NCBI GenBank assembly: GCA_024711415.1 | Contig: JANJSW010000198.1 | Location: 1 to 16,897 of the forward strand | Reading direction: 5' to 3' | From: Thermomonas sp. | GTDB lineage: Bacteria; Pseudomonadota; Gammaproteobacteria; Xanthomonadales; Xanthomonadaceae | DNA: 16,897 nt | Part shown: one piece after another, positions 9,515 through 16,488 of the stretch | How positions within the stretch are numbered: position 1 is the stretch's first letter | Layout of the letters: every line of letters starts with the position of its first letter | Notes under the pieces: generated by a model | Told to the model about the DNA's origin: nothing | The model's database searches: none | Seen by the model: the letters and a program-made list of their open reading frames with translations, nothing else | Translations under genes and position numbers: made by a program

Positions 9515-9540
9515 ATTGTAACCCAATCCCGACTTGTCAG
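9515..9540 (-). promoter_or_regulatory. Candidate promoter for rpsM-rpsK-rpsD-rpoA-rplQ
   Basis: On the minus strand TACAAT (9520-9515) matches the sigma-70 -10 box at five of six bases and lies 62 nt before the rpsM ATG, in the most AT-rich stretch of the spacer. The best -35-like hexamer, CTGACA (9540-9535), is only 14 nt away, shorter than ideal; at 17 nt spacing the hexamer is TTCCTG. Independent transcription of alpha-operon genes would make sense because the spacer is so long. Confidence 0.45.
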
Positions 9541-9710
9541 GAAGCCAAGGCAAGCCCTGGCCCGGCATGGGGAGTGTGCCCATGCTCCGGCGACGGCCCC
9601 GGACTGGCAGCGCCCGACCCTTGCGGGCCCGGCCTGCCCGCGCGCTACTCTGGCGCGCGGATCGGTCCAGGGCCACCCACGCGCGGGATCGTCGCGCGGG
9701 TCGCCCATTT

Positions 9711-9737
9711 GCCGGTTCGCGCGTTCGTCGAACCGGC
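9711..9737 (-). other. Perfect 9-bp hairpin in the secY-rpsM spacer
   Basis: GCCGGTTCG and CGAACCGGC flank a 9-nt loop. The stem is not followed by a U-tract on either strand. It lies about 50 nt downstream of the secY stop on the transcript, after a weaker GCCCCG/CGGGGC hairpin, so it may protect or end the secY mRNA. Confidence 0.55.
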
Positions 9738-9786
9738 GGTTGTCACTTGCCCCGCGCCGAATGCCGGGGCGGTTGCGCGGCCCCGC

Positions 9787-11136
9787 TCAGCGGGTACCAC
9801 GCCCCTTGAGGTTGGCCTTCTTCAGCAGGCTTTCGTACTGGTGCGACATCAGGTGCGCCTGGATCTGCGCGATGAAGTCCATCACCACCACCACCACGAT
9901 CAGCAGCGAGGTGCCGCCGAAGTAGAACGAGGCGCCCATCTCGGTGCGCATCACTTCCGGCAGCAGGCAGACCAGCACCAGGTACGCCGAACCGGCGGCG
10001 GTCAGGCGGGTCAGCACGCCATCGATGTACTCGCCGGTTGCCTTGCCCGGGCGGATGCCGGGAATCAACGCGCCGGACTTCTTGAGGTTGTCCGCGGTTT
10101 CCTGCGAATTGAACACCAGCGCCGTGTAGAAGAACGCGAAGCCGACGATCAGCGCAGCCAGCAGGATCATGTGCAGCGGCTCGCCCGGCGACAGCATCTG
10201 GCTGACCTTCTGCAACCACACCGTGGCCGAACTGCCGGACTGGCCGAACCAGGTCGACGCCGTGGCCGGGAACATGATGATCGACGATGCGAAGATCGGC
10301 GGGATCACGCCCGACATGTTGAGCTTGAGCGGCAGGAACGAGCTCTGGTTCTGGTAGCCGCCACGGGCGCCCTGGCGACGCGCGTAGTTCACGGTGATGC
10401 GGCGCTGGCCGCTCTCCATGAACACAACGAACCAGGTCACCGCCAGCACGATCGCCAGGATGAAGAACACCGTGATCCACTGCATGTCGCCGCTGTTGGC
10501 CTGCTGCAGGGTGTTCAGCACCGCGCCGGGCAGGCCGGCGACGATGCCGGCGAAGATGATCAGCGAAACACCGTTGCCGATGCCGCGCTCGGTCACCTGC
10601 TCGCCCAGCCACATCAGGAACACCGTGCCGGCGGTCAGCGAGACCACGGCGGTCACCACGAAGCCGAGGCCCGGGCTGTAGACCACCGGAACGCCGCCGC
10701 TGGCGCCCTGGCCCTGCAGCGCGATGGCGATGCCGGCGGCCTGGAACACCGCCAGGAACACCGAACCCACGCGCGAATACTGGGTGATCTTGCGACGGCC
10801 CGACTCGCCTTCCTTCTGCAGCGCCTTCAGGCTGGGCAGGATCTGCACCATCAGTTGCATCACGATGGACGCGGAGATGTACGGCATCACGTTCAGCGCG
10901 AACAGGCTGAAACGTGCAAGCGCACCGCCGGAGAACATGTTGAACATGTCCACCACGGTGCCCTTCTGCGAGTCCATCAGCTGGAGCATCGCCTCGGGAT
11001 TGACGCCCGGCACCGGGATGAAGCAGCCGATGCGATAGACGATCAGCGCACCGATGACGAACAGGAGGCGCGAGCGAAGTTCGGTGAACTTGCCCGCGCC
11101 CATCAGGCCTGCCAATGCTCCAGCACTGCGCGACAT
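9787..11136 (-). CDS. secY: Preprotein translocase subunit SecY
   Basis: A 449-residue SecY, the channel-forming subunit of the SecYEG translocon in the inner membrane. It opens with a short cytoplasmic segment and TM1 ([21 protein letters not shown]), followed by the plug region ([21 protein letters not shown]) and TM2 ([17 protein letters not shown]). The cytoplasmic loop [14 protein letters not shown] and the later membrane segments agree with ten TM helices. It keeps the cytosolic arginine-containing loops that contact SecA and the ribosome, and the C-terminal tail [13 protein letters not shown]. It follows rplO by 7 nt, the normal last partner of the spc group. rpmJ, which normally follows, is missing. 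Confidence 0.98.
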   Translation of the reverse strand: MSRSAGALAGLMGAGKFTELRSRLLFVIGALIVYRIGCFIPVPGVNPEAMLQLMDSQKGTVVDMFNMFSGGALARFSLFALNVMPYISASIVMQLMVQILPSLKALQKEGESGRRKITQYSRVGSVFLAVFQAAGIAIALQGQGASGGVPVVYSPGLGFVVTAVVSLTAGTVFLMWLGEQVTERGIGNGVSLIIFAGIVAGLPGAVLNTLQQANSGDMQWITVFFILAIVLAVTWFVVFMESGQRRITVNYARRQGARGGYQNQSSFLPLKLNMSGVIPPIFASSIIMFPATASTWFGQSGSSATVWLQKVSQMLSPGEPLHMILLAALIVGFAFFYTALVFNSQETADNLKKSGALIPGIRPGKATGEYIDGVLTRLTAAGSAYLVLVCLLPEVMRTEMGASFYFGGTSLLIVVVVVMDFIAQIQAHLMSHQYESLLKKANLKGRGTR

Positions 11137-11143
11137 GCCGTCC

Positions 11144-11581
11144 TTACTCCGCCAGCTTGCCGCCGGCCGCTTCGATCGCGGCCTTGGCGCCGGCGGTCGC
11201 AGCGATGCCCTTCAGCACGTAGGCCTTGGTGACTTCGCCCTTGGCGACGACCTTGGCGCGCTTGGCGGTGCTCGGCACCAGCTTGGCGGCGCGCAGGGCG
11301 GCGAAATCGATTTCGCCGGCCGGCAGCGTGTCGAGCTTGTACAGCAGCACTTCGGCGCAGTCCTTGGCCATCTTCGAGCGGAAGCCGATCTTCGGCAGGC
11401 GGCGCTGCATGGGGATCTGGCCGCCTTCGAAACCGGCCTTGATCTTGCCCTTGCCGGAACGCGCGAACGAACCCTTGTGGCCGCGGCCGGCGGTCTTGCC
11501 GAGGCCGGAACCGATGCCGCGACCGACGCGGGTGCGCTCCTTGCGGGCGCCGTCAGCGGGCTTGAGCGTATTGAGCTTCAT
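11144..11581 (-). CDS. rplO: 50S ribosomal protein L15
   Basis: A 145-residue L15, a late-binding 50S protein with a long unstructured, glycine-rich N-terminal arm that reaches into 23S rRNA. It begins [20 protein letters not shown] and continues [17 protein letters not shown] and [17 protein letters not shown], all typical. The globular C-terminal domain ends [12 protein letters not shown]. It lies 4 nt after rpmD and 7 nt before secY, so the three are surely co-translated. Confidence 0.98.
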   Translation of the reverse strand: MKLNTLKPADGARKERTRVGRGIGSGLGKTAGRGHKGSFARSGKGKIKAGFEGGQIPMQRRLPKIGFRSKMAKDCAEVLLYKLDTLPAGEIDFAALRAAKLVPSTAKRAKVVAKGEVTKAYVLKGIAATAGAKAAIEAAGGKLAE

Positions 11582-11585
11582 GTGA

Positions 11586-11771
11586 TTACTCCTCCACCTT
11601 CACCAGGTAGTGGACCTTGTTGATCAGGCCACGAACCTGCGGGCTGTCCTTGAGTTCGCGGACGCTGTTGAGCTTGCCGAGGCCGAGCGCCTTGACCGAC
11701 AGGCGGTGGCGCGACTGGGTGCCGCGCAGGCCCTTGACCAGGCGGACCTTGATGGTCTTGTCGTTAGCCAT
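11586..11771 (-). CDS. rpmD: 50S ribosomal protein L30
   Basis: A 61-residue L30. The start [17 protein letters not shown] is the family N-terminus; the frame is open further upstream but that part runs over rpsE out of frame. Conserved parts are [16 protein letters not shown] and [21 protein letters not shown]. The first eight bases (ATGGCTAA) overlap the rpsE stop, so L30 translation is coupled to S5. L30 is a small 50S protein that is dispensable in some lineages; here it is intact. Confidence 0.97.
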   Translation of the reverse strand: MANDKTIKVRLVKGLRGTQSRHRLSVKALGLGKLNSVRELKDSPQVRGLINKVHYLVKVEE

Positions 11772-12303
11772 TGACCAGATCCTCCACCTTCTTGCCACGC
11801 TTGGCCGCGATCTTGGCCGGGGAATGCATCGACTCCAGGCCCTTGATCGTGGCGCGCACCAGATTGATCGGATTGCGCGAACCCACCGCCTTGGCCAGCA
11901 CGTTCTTGACGCCGACCGCTTCCAGCACGGCACGCATCGCGCCACCGGCGATCACGCCGGTACCTTCGGAGGCGGGCTGCATGAACACGCGGGCAGCGCC
12001 GTGTCCGGCCTTGACCTGATGGAACAGGGTGCCGTTGTTCAGGTCGACCGAGCTCATGCCCTTGCGCGCCTGCTCCATCGACTTCTGGATGGCGACCGGC
12101 ACTTCGCGCGCCTTGCCATAGCCGAAACCGACCTTGCCGGCGCCGTCGCCCACCACCGTCAGCGCGGTGAAGGTGAACTGACGGCCACCCTTGACGGTCT
12201 TGCTGACGCGATTGACGGCGATCAGCTTCTCGATCATGCCGTCATCGACTTTTTCCTCGCGGGGACCGCGATCGCGGCCGCGGGATTCGCGTTGTTCTGC
12301 CAT
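11764..12303 (-). CDS. rpsE: 30S ribosomal protein S5
   Basis: A 179-residue S5, which shapes the mRNA entry tunnel with S3 and S4 and influences decoding accuracy. The start chosen, [13 protein letters not shown] at 12303, gives the charged N-terminus usual in this group, followed by the S5 RNA-binding domain ([21 protein letters not shown], then [18 protein letters not shown]) and the C-terminal domain ([16 protein letters not shown]). Only a modest GAGA precedes this ATG. A second in-frame ATG 25 codons upstream (12378) starts with the same MAEQ and lies inside a hairpin stem. The gene ends overlapping rpmD by eight bases. It is separated from rplR by 160 nt, wide for this pair. Confidence 0.96.
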   Translation of the reverse strand: MAEQRESRGRDRGPREEKVDDGMIEKLIAVNRVSKTVKGGRQFTFTALTVVGDGAGKVGFGYGKAREVPVAIQKSMEQARKGMSSVDLNNGTLFHQVKAGHGAARVFMQPASEGTGVIAGGAMRAVLEAVGVKNVLAKAVGSRNPINLVRATIKGLESMHSPAKIAAKRGKKVEDLVNG

Positions 12304-12373
12304 TTCGATGTCTCGATTGTTGAGGGGATTTGCGGCTTTGCCGCTTATGGTTGTGGAGTGCTGCGGTTGTTCC

Positions 12374-12397
12374 GCCATCGCCGCAACCGGCGATGGC
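12374..12397 (-). other. Perfect 9-bp hairpin in the rplR-rpsE spacer
   Basis: GCCATCGCC and GGCGATGGC flank a 6-nt loop. On the transcript the 3' arm contains the in-frame ATG at 12378-12376, so the stem would hide that possible start. A second perfect hairpin, CCGATGC/GCATCGG at 12400-12406 and 12412-12418, stands directly upstream on the transcript. No U-tract follows. Confidence 0.6.
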
Positions 12398-12463
12398 GTC
12401 CGATGCAGGCCGCATCGGCAGCGGCGGGAAGGACAAGGAGCCGGGGCCCCTCGCCTCAAACCC

Positions 12464-12817
12464 TTAGAACTGCAGGCCGCCCTCGCGCGCGGCGTCGGCC
12501 AGCGCCTTGATGCGACCGTGGTAGCGGTAGCCCGACCGGTCGAAGGCGACGCGCTCGATGCCGGCAGCCTTGGCGCGCTCGGCAATCACCTGGCCCACCT
12601 TGGCGGCGGCTTCGGCGTTCTTGCCGTTCTTCAGGCCGGCCATCACGTCGGCTTCGACGGTGGCGGCCGAAGCCAGCACCTTGGCGCCGTCGTGGGTGAA
12701 CAGCTGGGCGTACAGATGCTGTCCGGTGCGCAGCACCGACAGGCGCGGCACGCCGAGTTCGCGGATGTGTGCACGGGTCGACTTGGCGCGACGCAGGCGG
12801 GCGATCTTCTTTTCCAT
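12464..12817 (-). CDS. rplR: 50S ribosomal protein L18
   Basis: A 117-residue L18, which with L5 and L25 binds 5S rRNA in the central protuberance. The start [20 protein letters not shown] at 12817 has GGAGA and AGAGA just upstream; an earlier in-frame ATG adds 17 residues without family likeness. The conserved core is [15 protein letters not shown] and the C-terminus [17 protein letters not shown] followed by AREGGLQF. It sits between two expanded spacers, 83 nt to rplF and 160 nt to rpsE, each with a perfect hairpin. Confidence 0.98.
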   Translation of the reverse strand: MEKKIARLRRAKSTRAHIRELGVPRLSVLRTGQHLYAQLFTHDGAKVLASAATVEADVMAGLKNGKNAEAAAKVGQVIAERAKAAGIERVAFDRSGYRYHGRIKALADAAREGGLQF

Positions 12818-12858
12818 GGTTCTCTTCTCCGAAAGCTGAAGGCTGTGCTTTTCCCGAA

Positions 12859-12884
12859 GAGTCCGCACGGGGATGTGCGGACTC
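12859..12884 (-). other. Perfect 10-bp hairpin in the rplF-rplR spacer
   Basis: GAGTCCGCAC and GTGCGGACTC flank a 6-nt loop (GGGGAT on the plus strand). On the transcript it is followed by TTCGGGAAAAG, not a run of U, so strong intrinsic termination is unlikely. It lies about 15 nt after the rplF stop and 40 nt before the rplR start. Confidence 0.65.
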
Positions 12885-12900
12885 AGGCGGGGGTGCGCAA

Positions 12901-13428
12901 TTACGCCTTCTTGGCTTCCTTGCGGATGATGGTCTCGTCGGAATACTTCACGCCCTTGCCCTTGTAGGGCTCCGGCGGGCGGTAACCACGGATCTTGGCG
13001 GCAACTTCACCCACCAGCTGCTTGTCGGCGCCCGAGACCAGGATCTCGGTCTGGGTCGGCGTGGTGATGGTGATGCCAGCCGGCGGCGCGAACAGCACGG
13101 GGTGGGAAAAACCCAGCGACAGGTTCAGGTCCTGGCCCTGCATGGCGGCGCGGTAACCGACGCCGACCAGCTCGAGCTTGCGCTCGAAGCCGGCGCTGAC
13201 GCCGTGCACCATGTTGGCGACGATCGCGCGCAGGGTGCCGGCCATCGGCACCAGCGAAGAGTCGCTGGCCGACAGCAGCGCCTGGCCGTCTTCGATCCGG
13301 ACTTCGACGCCGGCCGGCTTGGCGATGCTGAGGGTGCCCTTCGGGCCCTTCACGCTGATGGAGTCCGGCTGGACACTGACTTCGACGCCCTTGGCGAGGG
13401 CGACGGGCTTCTTGGCAACTCGGGACAT
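12901..13428 (-). CDS. rplF: 50S ribosomal protein L6
   Basis: A 175-residue L6 of two repeated alpha/beta domains, which binds near the sarcin-ricin loop and the GTPase factor site. It begins [17 protein letters not shown]; the conserved segments [29 protein letters not shown] and the C-terminal signature [16 protein letters not shown] are clear. Length is normal (E. coli 177). It lies 13 nt after rpsH, in the usual spc order. Confidence 0.98.
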   Translation of the reverse strand: MSRVAKKPVALAKGVEVSVQPDSISVKGPKGTLSIAKPAGVEVRIEDGQALLSASDSSLVPMAGTLRAIVANMVHGVSAGFERKLELVGVGYRAAMQGQDLNLSLGFSHPVLFAPPAGITITTPTQTEILVSGADKQLVGEVAAKIRGYRPPEPYKGKGVKYSDETIIRKEAKKA

Positions 13429-13441
13429 GTTCGTTACTCCC

Positions 13442-13837
13442 TTAGGCCACGATGCACAGGACTTCGCCGCCGACGCCCTGCTGGCGCGCCTGCGAGTCGG
13501 TCATGATGCCCTTGGAGGTGGAAACGATCGCCACGCCGAGTCCGTTCAGGACCTTCGGCAGCGCATCCTTGCCGCGATACTGGCGCAGGCCCGAGCGCGA
13601 CACGCGCTTCAGGGTCTCAATCACCGGCTTGCCCTCGAAGTACTTCAGGGCGATTTCAAGCTCGGCCTTGGCGCCGTTGGGGGTCACGCGCGCATCGGCG
13701 ATGTAGCCCTCGTCCTTCAGGACGTTGGCGATCGCGACCTTGACCTTGGAGGACGGCATCTTCACCGCCGGCTTGCCAACCGCGGCCGCATTCCTGATGC
13801 GGACCAGCATGTCGGCGATGGGATCAGTCATGCTCAT
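13442..13837 (-). CDS. rpsH: 30S ribosomal protein S8
   Basis: A 131-residue S8, a primary binder of the central domain of 16S rRNA and, in E. coli, the translational repressor of the spc operon. It begins [16 protein letters not shown]; a second ATG two codons on (13831, MTDP) is an equally plausible start. The C-terminal signature [15 protein letters not shown] and GGEVLCIVA is complete. An AGGTG ribosome-binding site precedes the first ATG. It follows rpsN after a 177-nt spacer that carries a strong hairpin and a possible internal promoter, which is unusual for this gene pair. Confidence 0.97.
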   Translation of the reverse strand: MSMTDPIADMLVRIRNAAAVGKPAVKMPSSKVKVAIANVLKDEGYIADARVTPNGAKAELEIALKYFEGKPVIETLKRVSRSGLRQYRGKDALPKVLNGLGVAIVSTSKGIMTDSQARQQGVGGEVLCIVA

Positions 13838-13936
13838 GTGGATTCACCTGATGAGTAGCACCGATATCCGCTTTCGCGAAAATCTGTAGGATTGTGGACG
13901 CCGCGGAACTGTAGCGCCGCGACGCTGTTGCAGGCA

Positions 13937-13962
13937 CGAACCCCGCATCGCTGCGGGGTTCG
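13937..13962 (-). other. Perfect 11-bp hairpin with GNRA loop in the rpsN-rpsH spacer
   Basis: CGAACCCCGCA pairs with TGCGGGGTTCG. On the minus-strand transcript the loop is GCGA, a GNRA tetraloop, which makes an especially stable RNA hairpin. No U-tract follows (the next bases are TGCCTGC). It lies between the rpsN stop and the rpsH start. Confidence 0.75.
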
Positions 13963-14000
13963 GGAACCGCCACCGTCGCTTTCGCGACAGGTAGCGGATC

Positions 14001-14009
14001 AGTATAGCA
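14001..14009 (-). promoter_or_regulatory. Candidate extended -10 promoter upstream of rpsH
   Basis: On the minus strand TGCTATACT forms an extended -10 element (TGn followed by TATACT, five of six to consensus), directly after the rpsN stop codon. No good -35 is visible in the end of rpsN, but extended -10 promoters need it less. If active it would start a transcript about 160 nt before rpsH that includes the GNRA hairpin in its leader. Confidence 0.4.
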
Positions 14010-14014
14010 GGTTT

Positions 14015-14320
14015 TTACCAGCTCGCCTTGCGCAGGCCCGGCACGTCGCCGTTCATCGTTGCCTTGCGCAGCGCGTTGCGGCCCAGGCCGAACTTGCTGT
14101 AAACCGCACGCGGGCGACCGGTCAGGGCGCAGCGGGTGGTCTGGCGGGACGGCGAGGAGTCGCGCGGCAGCTTCTGCAGCTTGGTCGCGGCCGCCATCTT
14201 GTCCTCGTAGGAGGCGTCCTGGCTGGCGATGACCTTCTTCAGCGCGTCGCGCTTGGCGGCGTGCTGCTTGGCCAGCTTGGCGCGCTTGGCCTCGCGGTTG
14301 ATCATGGAAGTCTTGGCCAT
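14015..14320 (-). CDS. rpsN: 30S ribosomal protein S14
   Basis: A 101-residue S14 of the long, zinc-free (C-minus) type: there are no CxxC pairs, only one cysteine in RCALTGRPR. It begins [19 protein letters not shown] and ends [22 protein letters not shown], the standard C-terminus. S14 helps fold the 30S head near the A site. It lies 10 nt after rplE. Because it is zinc-independent, no zinc-responsive paralogue swap is expected at this locus. Confidence 0.98.
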   Translation of the reverse strand: MAKTSMINREAKRAKLAKQHAAKRDALKKVIASQDASYEDKMAAATKLQKLPRDSSPSRQTTRCALTGRPRAVYSKFGLGRNALRKATMNGDVPGLRKASW

Positions 14321-14330
14321 GACGTGTCCT

Positions 14331-14873
14331 TTAGTTGCGGAACGGGAAGCGGAAGGCTTCGAGCAGGGCCTTGGCCTCGGCGTCGGTCTTCGCGGTGGTG
14401 GTGATGGCGATGTCCATGCCGCGCATCGCGTCGACGGCGTCGAAGTCGATCTCCGGGAAGATGATCTGCTCCTTCACGCCCATGTTGTAGTTGCCACGGC
14501 CGTCGAACGAACGCCCCGACACGCCGCGGAAGTCACGCACGCGCGGCAGCGAGATGTTGATCAGGCGATCGAGGAACTCGAACATCTGGGCGCGGCGCAG
14601 GGTGACCTTGCAACCGATCGGCCAGCCGTCGCGGATCTTGAACGAGGCGACCGAGACGCGCGACTTGGTGACCACCGGCTTCTGGCCGGAGATCTTGGTC
14701 ATGTCGGCGACGGCGTTCTCAAGCACCTTCTTGTTGGTCGCCGCTTCGCCCACGCCCATGTTCAGCGTGACCTTGACGAGCTTCGGGACCTGCATCGGAT
14801 TGGTGTAGCCGAACTGCTGCATCAGCTTCGGCACCACTTCTTCCTTGTAGAACTTTTCGAGACGGGTGGTCAT
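14331..14873 (-). CDS. rplE: 50S ribosomal protein L5
   Basis: A 180-residue L5, which binds 5S rRNA and touches the P-site tRNA and S13. The start [20 protein letters not shown] is at 14873, one base after the rplX stop, so the two are translationally coupled; the frame is open further upstream only across rplX. Conserved parts are [30 protein letters not shown] and the C-terminal [20 protein letters not shown] with FRFPFRN. Length matches E. coli (179). Confidence 0.98.
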   Translation of the reverse strand: MTTRLEKFYKEEVVPKLMQQFGYTNPMQVPKLVKVTLNMGVGEAATNKKVLENAVADMTKISGQKPVVTKSRVSVASFKIRDGWPIGCKVTLRRAQMFEFLDRLINISLPRVRDFRGVSGRSFDGRGNYNMGVKEQIIFPEIDFDAVDAMRGMDIAITTTAKTDAEAKALLEAFRFPFRN

Positions 14874-14874
14874 G

Positions 14875-15189
14875 TCAGATAGCCTCGCCGCTGGAGCGGA
14901 ACACGCGGATGCGCTTTCCATTCTCGAGCACCTTGGTGGCAACGCGTTCGCCCTTGCCCGTCGCCGGGTTCAGCAGCATCACGTTGGAAATGTGGATCGA
15001 CGCCTCGCGCTCGACCACGCCGCCGGGCTGGCCGGCCTGCGGGTTGGGCTTGGTGTGGCGCTTGACCAGGTTCAGGTTGGCAACGTAGACGCGCTCGCCA
15101 TCGACGCGCACGACTTCGCCAGTCTGGCCCTTGATCTTCTTGTTGCCGGTGGTCACGACCACCTGGTCGCCCTTGCGGATACGGTTCAT
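14875..15189 (-). CDS. rplX: 50S ribosomal protein L24
   Basis: A 104-residue L24, one of the two assembly initiators of the 50S, located by the tunnel exit. It begins [15 protein letters not shown] with a KOW domain and continues [36 protein letters not shown] and ATGKGERV. The KOW loop is odd: where most bacterial L24 proteins read TGKDKGKxGxV, this one reads [13 protein letters not shown], with extra residues and without the Asp-Lys-Gly core. The frame is otherwise intact, so a sequencing error is unlikely. It lies 17 nt after rplN and ends one nt before rplE. Confidence 0.97.
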   Translation of the reverse strand: MNRIRKGDQVVVTTGNKKIKGQTGEVVRVDGERVYVANLNLVKRHTKPNPQAGQPGGVVEREASIHISNVMLLNPATGKGERVATKVLENGKRIRVFRSSGEAI

Positions 15190-15206
15190 GTTCTTCCTTC
15201 CTCCGC

Positions 15207-15575
15207 TCAGAGCACTTCAGGCGCGAGCGAGACGATCTTCATGAACTTCTCGGTACGCAGCTCACGGGTAACGGGCCCGAAGATGCGAGTGCCGATCGGC
15301 TCTTGCTTGTTGTTCAGCAGCACGGTGGCGTTGCCGTCGAAGCGGATCAGCGAACCGTCCGCGCGGCGCACGCCCTTGCGGGTGCGGACCACGACGGCGT
15401 CGTAGACGTCGCCCTTCTTCACCTTGCCGCGCGGAATCGCTTCCTTCACCGACACCTTGATGATGTCGCCAATGCCGGCGTAACGGCGCTTCGAGCCGCC
15501 GAGCACCTTGATGCACATCAGTTCCTTGGCACCCGAGTTGTCGGCAACGTCGAGAAAGCTCTGCATCTGGATCAT
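15207..15575 (-). CDS. rplN: 50S ribosomal protein L14
   Basis: A 122-residue L14, exactly the usual length. It begins [19 protein letters not shown] and contains the family signature [19 protein letters not shown], then [17 protein letters not shown] and [14 protein letters not shown]14 contributes to an intersubunit bridge and is the docking site of the silencing factor RsfS. It is the first gene of the spc group and follows rpsQ by 15 nt with no break, so the S10 and spc groups appear continuous here. Confidence 0.98.
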   Translation of the reverse strand: MIQMQSFLDVADNSGAKELMCIKVLGGSKRRYAGIGDIIKVSVKEAIPRGKVKKGDVYDAVVVRTRKGVRRADGSLIRFDGNATVLLNNKQEPIGTRIFGPVTRELRTEKFMKIVSLAPEVL

Positions 15576-15590
15576 GGCTGTCTCTCCTGC

Positions 15591-15854
15591 TTACTCGGCG
15601 GCACGCGTGATGACTTCCACCACGCGCCAGTTCTTGGTCTTGGACATCGGTGCGCATTCCGCCACGCGGACGACGTCACCTTCATTGCAGGTGTTGTCGG
15701 CGTCATGGGCGTGCAGCTTGGTCGAGCGACGGATGTACTTGCCGTACAACGCGTGCTTGACCTGGCGCTCGACGAGCACCGTCACGGTCTTGTCCATCTT
15801 GTTGCTGACGACGCGGCCTTCGACCGTGTGCAGCTTCTTGGTTTGTTCAGTCAT
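15591..15854 (-). CDS. rpsQ: 30S ribosomal protein S17
   Basis: An 87-residue S17 with an OB fold that binds the 5' domain of 16S rRNA. It begins [20 protein letters not shown] and contains [20 protein letters not shown] and the conserved [12 protein letters not shown] and [15 protein letters not shown]. It lies 11 nt after rpmC and 15 nt before rplN, the usual end of the S10 group. Confidence 0.98.
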   Translation of the reverse strand: MTEQTKKLHTVEGRVVSNKMDKTVTVLVERQVKHALYGKYIRRSTKLHAHDADNTCNEGDVVRVAECAPMSKTKNWRVVEVITRAAE

Positions 15855-15865
15855 GTCTGCCTTCC

Positions 15866-16072
15866 TTACTTCGACGCGCTGTTCTGCAGCGCGCCAAGCA
15901 GCGTGTTGACGCGAGCGATCTCGCGGCGCACGCGGCGGGGCTCGTTGGTCTTGGACGGAGGCAGCTGGCCGGTGGCCTTCTGCATGCGCAGCGCGAAGCG
16001 CTCCTTCTGCAGCTCGACCAGGTGGGCCTTCAGTTCGTCCGCCGACTTCTGACGCAGTTGCTTGAGTTCCAT
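15866..16072 (-). CDS. rpmC: 50S ribosomal protein L29
   Basis: A 68-residue L29, a small helical hairpin at the tunnel exit that helps dock trigger factor and SRP. It begins [20 protein letters not shown] and has the family motif [16 protein letters not shown] with [11 protein letters not shown] near the end. The start codon shares one base with the rplP stop (TGATG), so translation is coupled. The frame stays open upstream across rplP but only as an out-of-frame reading. Confidence 0.98.
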   Translation of the reverse strand: MELKQLRQKSADELKAHLVELQKERFALRMQKATGQLPPSKTNEPRRVRREIARVNTLLGALQNSASK

Positions 16073-16485
16073 CAGCGCACCGTCCGGGTCACGAATTGGG
16101 TGGTGACCGAGAGCTTGGCCGAAGCCAGGCGGAACGCCTCGCGCGCGATTTCCTCGCTGACGCCCTCGATCTCGTAGATCATGCGGCCGGGCTGGATCTG
16201 GGCGACCCAGTACTCCACGTTGCCCTTGCCGGAGCCCATGCGGACTTCGATCGGCTTCTTGGTGATCGGCTTGTCGGGGAACACGCGGATCCACATCTTG
16301 CCGCCGCGCTTCACGTAGCGGCTGATGGAACGGCGCGCGGCCTCGATCTGGCGGGCGGTGAGCTGGCCGGTGGCGGTCGCCTTCAGGCCGAACTCGCCGA
16401 AGCTGACCGCGTTGGCGCTCCAGCTCAGGCCCTCATTGCGGCCCTTGTGGACCTTGCGGTATTTGGTTCGCTTGGGTTGCAACAT
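16072..16485 (-). CDS. rplP: 50S ribosomal protein L16
   Basis: A 137-residue L16, which organises the A-site tRNA pocket and the peptidyl transferase region. It begins [17 protein letters not shown] and contains the signatures [34 protein letters not shown] and [19 protein letters not shown], the last including the arginine region hydroxylated by RoxA/YcfD in some bacteria. Length is normal (E. coli 136). It lies 3 nt after rpsC and overlaps rpmC by one base. Confidence 0.98.
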   Translation of the reverse strand: MLQPKRTKYRKVHKGRNEGLSWSANAVSFGEFGLKATATGQLTARQIEAARRSISRYVKRGGKMWIRVFPDKPITKKPIEVRMGSGKGNVEYWVAQIQPGRMIYEIEGVSEEIAREAFRLASAKLSVTTQFVTRTVR

Positions 16486-16488
16486 GAT

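Larger units (their letters stand above)
9454..9786. other. 333-nt secY-rpsM spacer without rpmJ
   Basis: In E. coli this position holds rpmJ (L36, a 38-residue CCHC zinc protein starting MKVRASVKK). I read both strands and found no such peptide; the frame that stays open upstream of rpsM is an Arg/Pro/Gly-rich product of high GC and is not credible. The spacer holds several inverted repeats: GCATGGG/CCCATGC at 9565-9571 and 9579-9585, GCCGGTTCG/CGAACCGGC at 9711-9719 and 9729-9737, and GCCCCG/CGGGGC at 9749-9754 and 9765-9770. It also has a TACAAT box near rpsM. It probably serves as the end of the secY transcript unit and the leader of the rpsM unit. Confidence 0.8.

Noticed and set aside
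9454..9708. N-terminal extension of rpsM or a small gene upstream of it
   Set aside because: The peptide is Arg/Pro/Gly-rich with no S13 or L36 likeness, and the ATG at 9453 has a good ribosome-binding site.
9574..11232. Long plus-strand frame (552 codons) across secY and the secY-rpsM gap
   Set aside because: The product is dominated by His, Gln, Arg, Ala and Asp, as expected for the reverse reading of membrane-protein codons; secY on the other strand is certain.
13861..13990. Degenerate REP unit in the rpsN-rpsH spacer (CTGTAGGA and GCGACAGG fragments)
   Set aside because: The fragments resemble palindromic repeats of this family but are not arranged as a complete unit; a genome-wide repeat search would be needed to decide.
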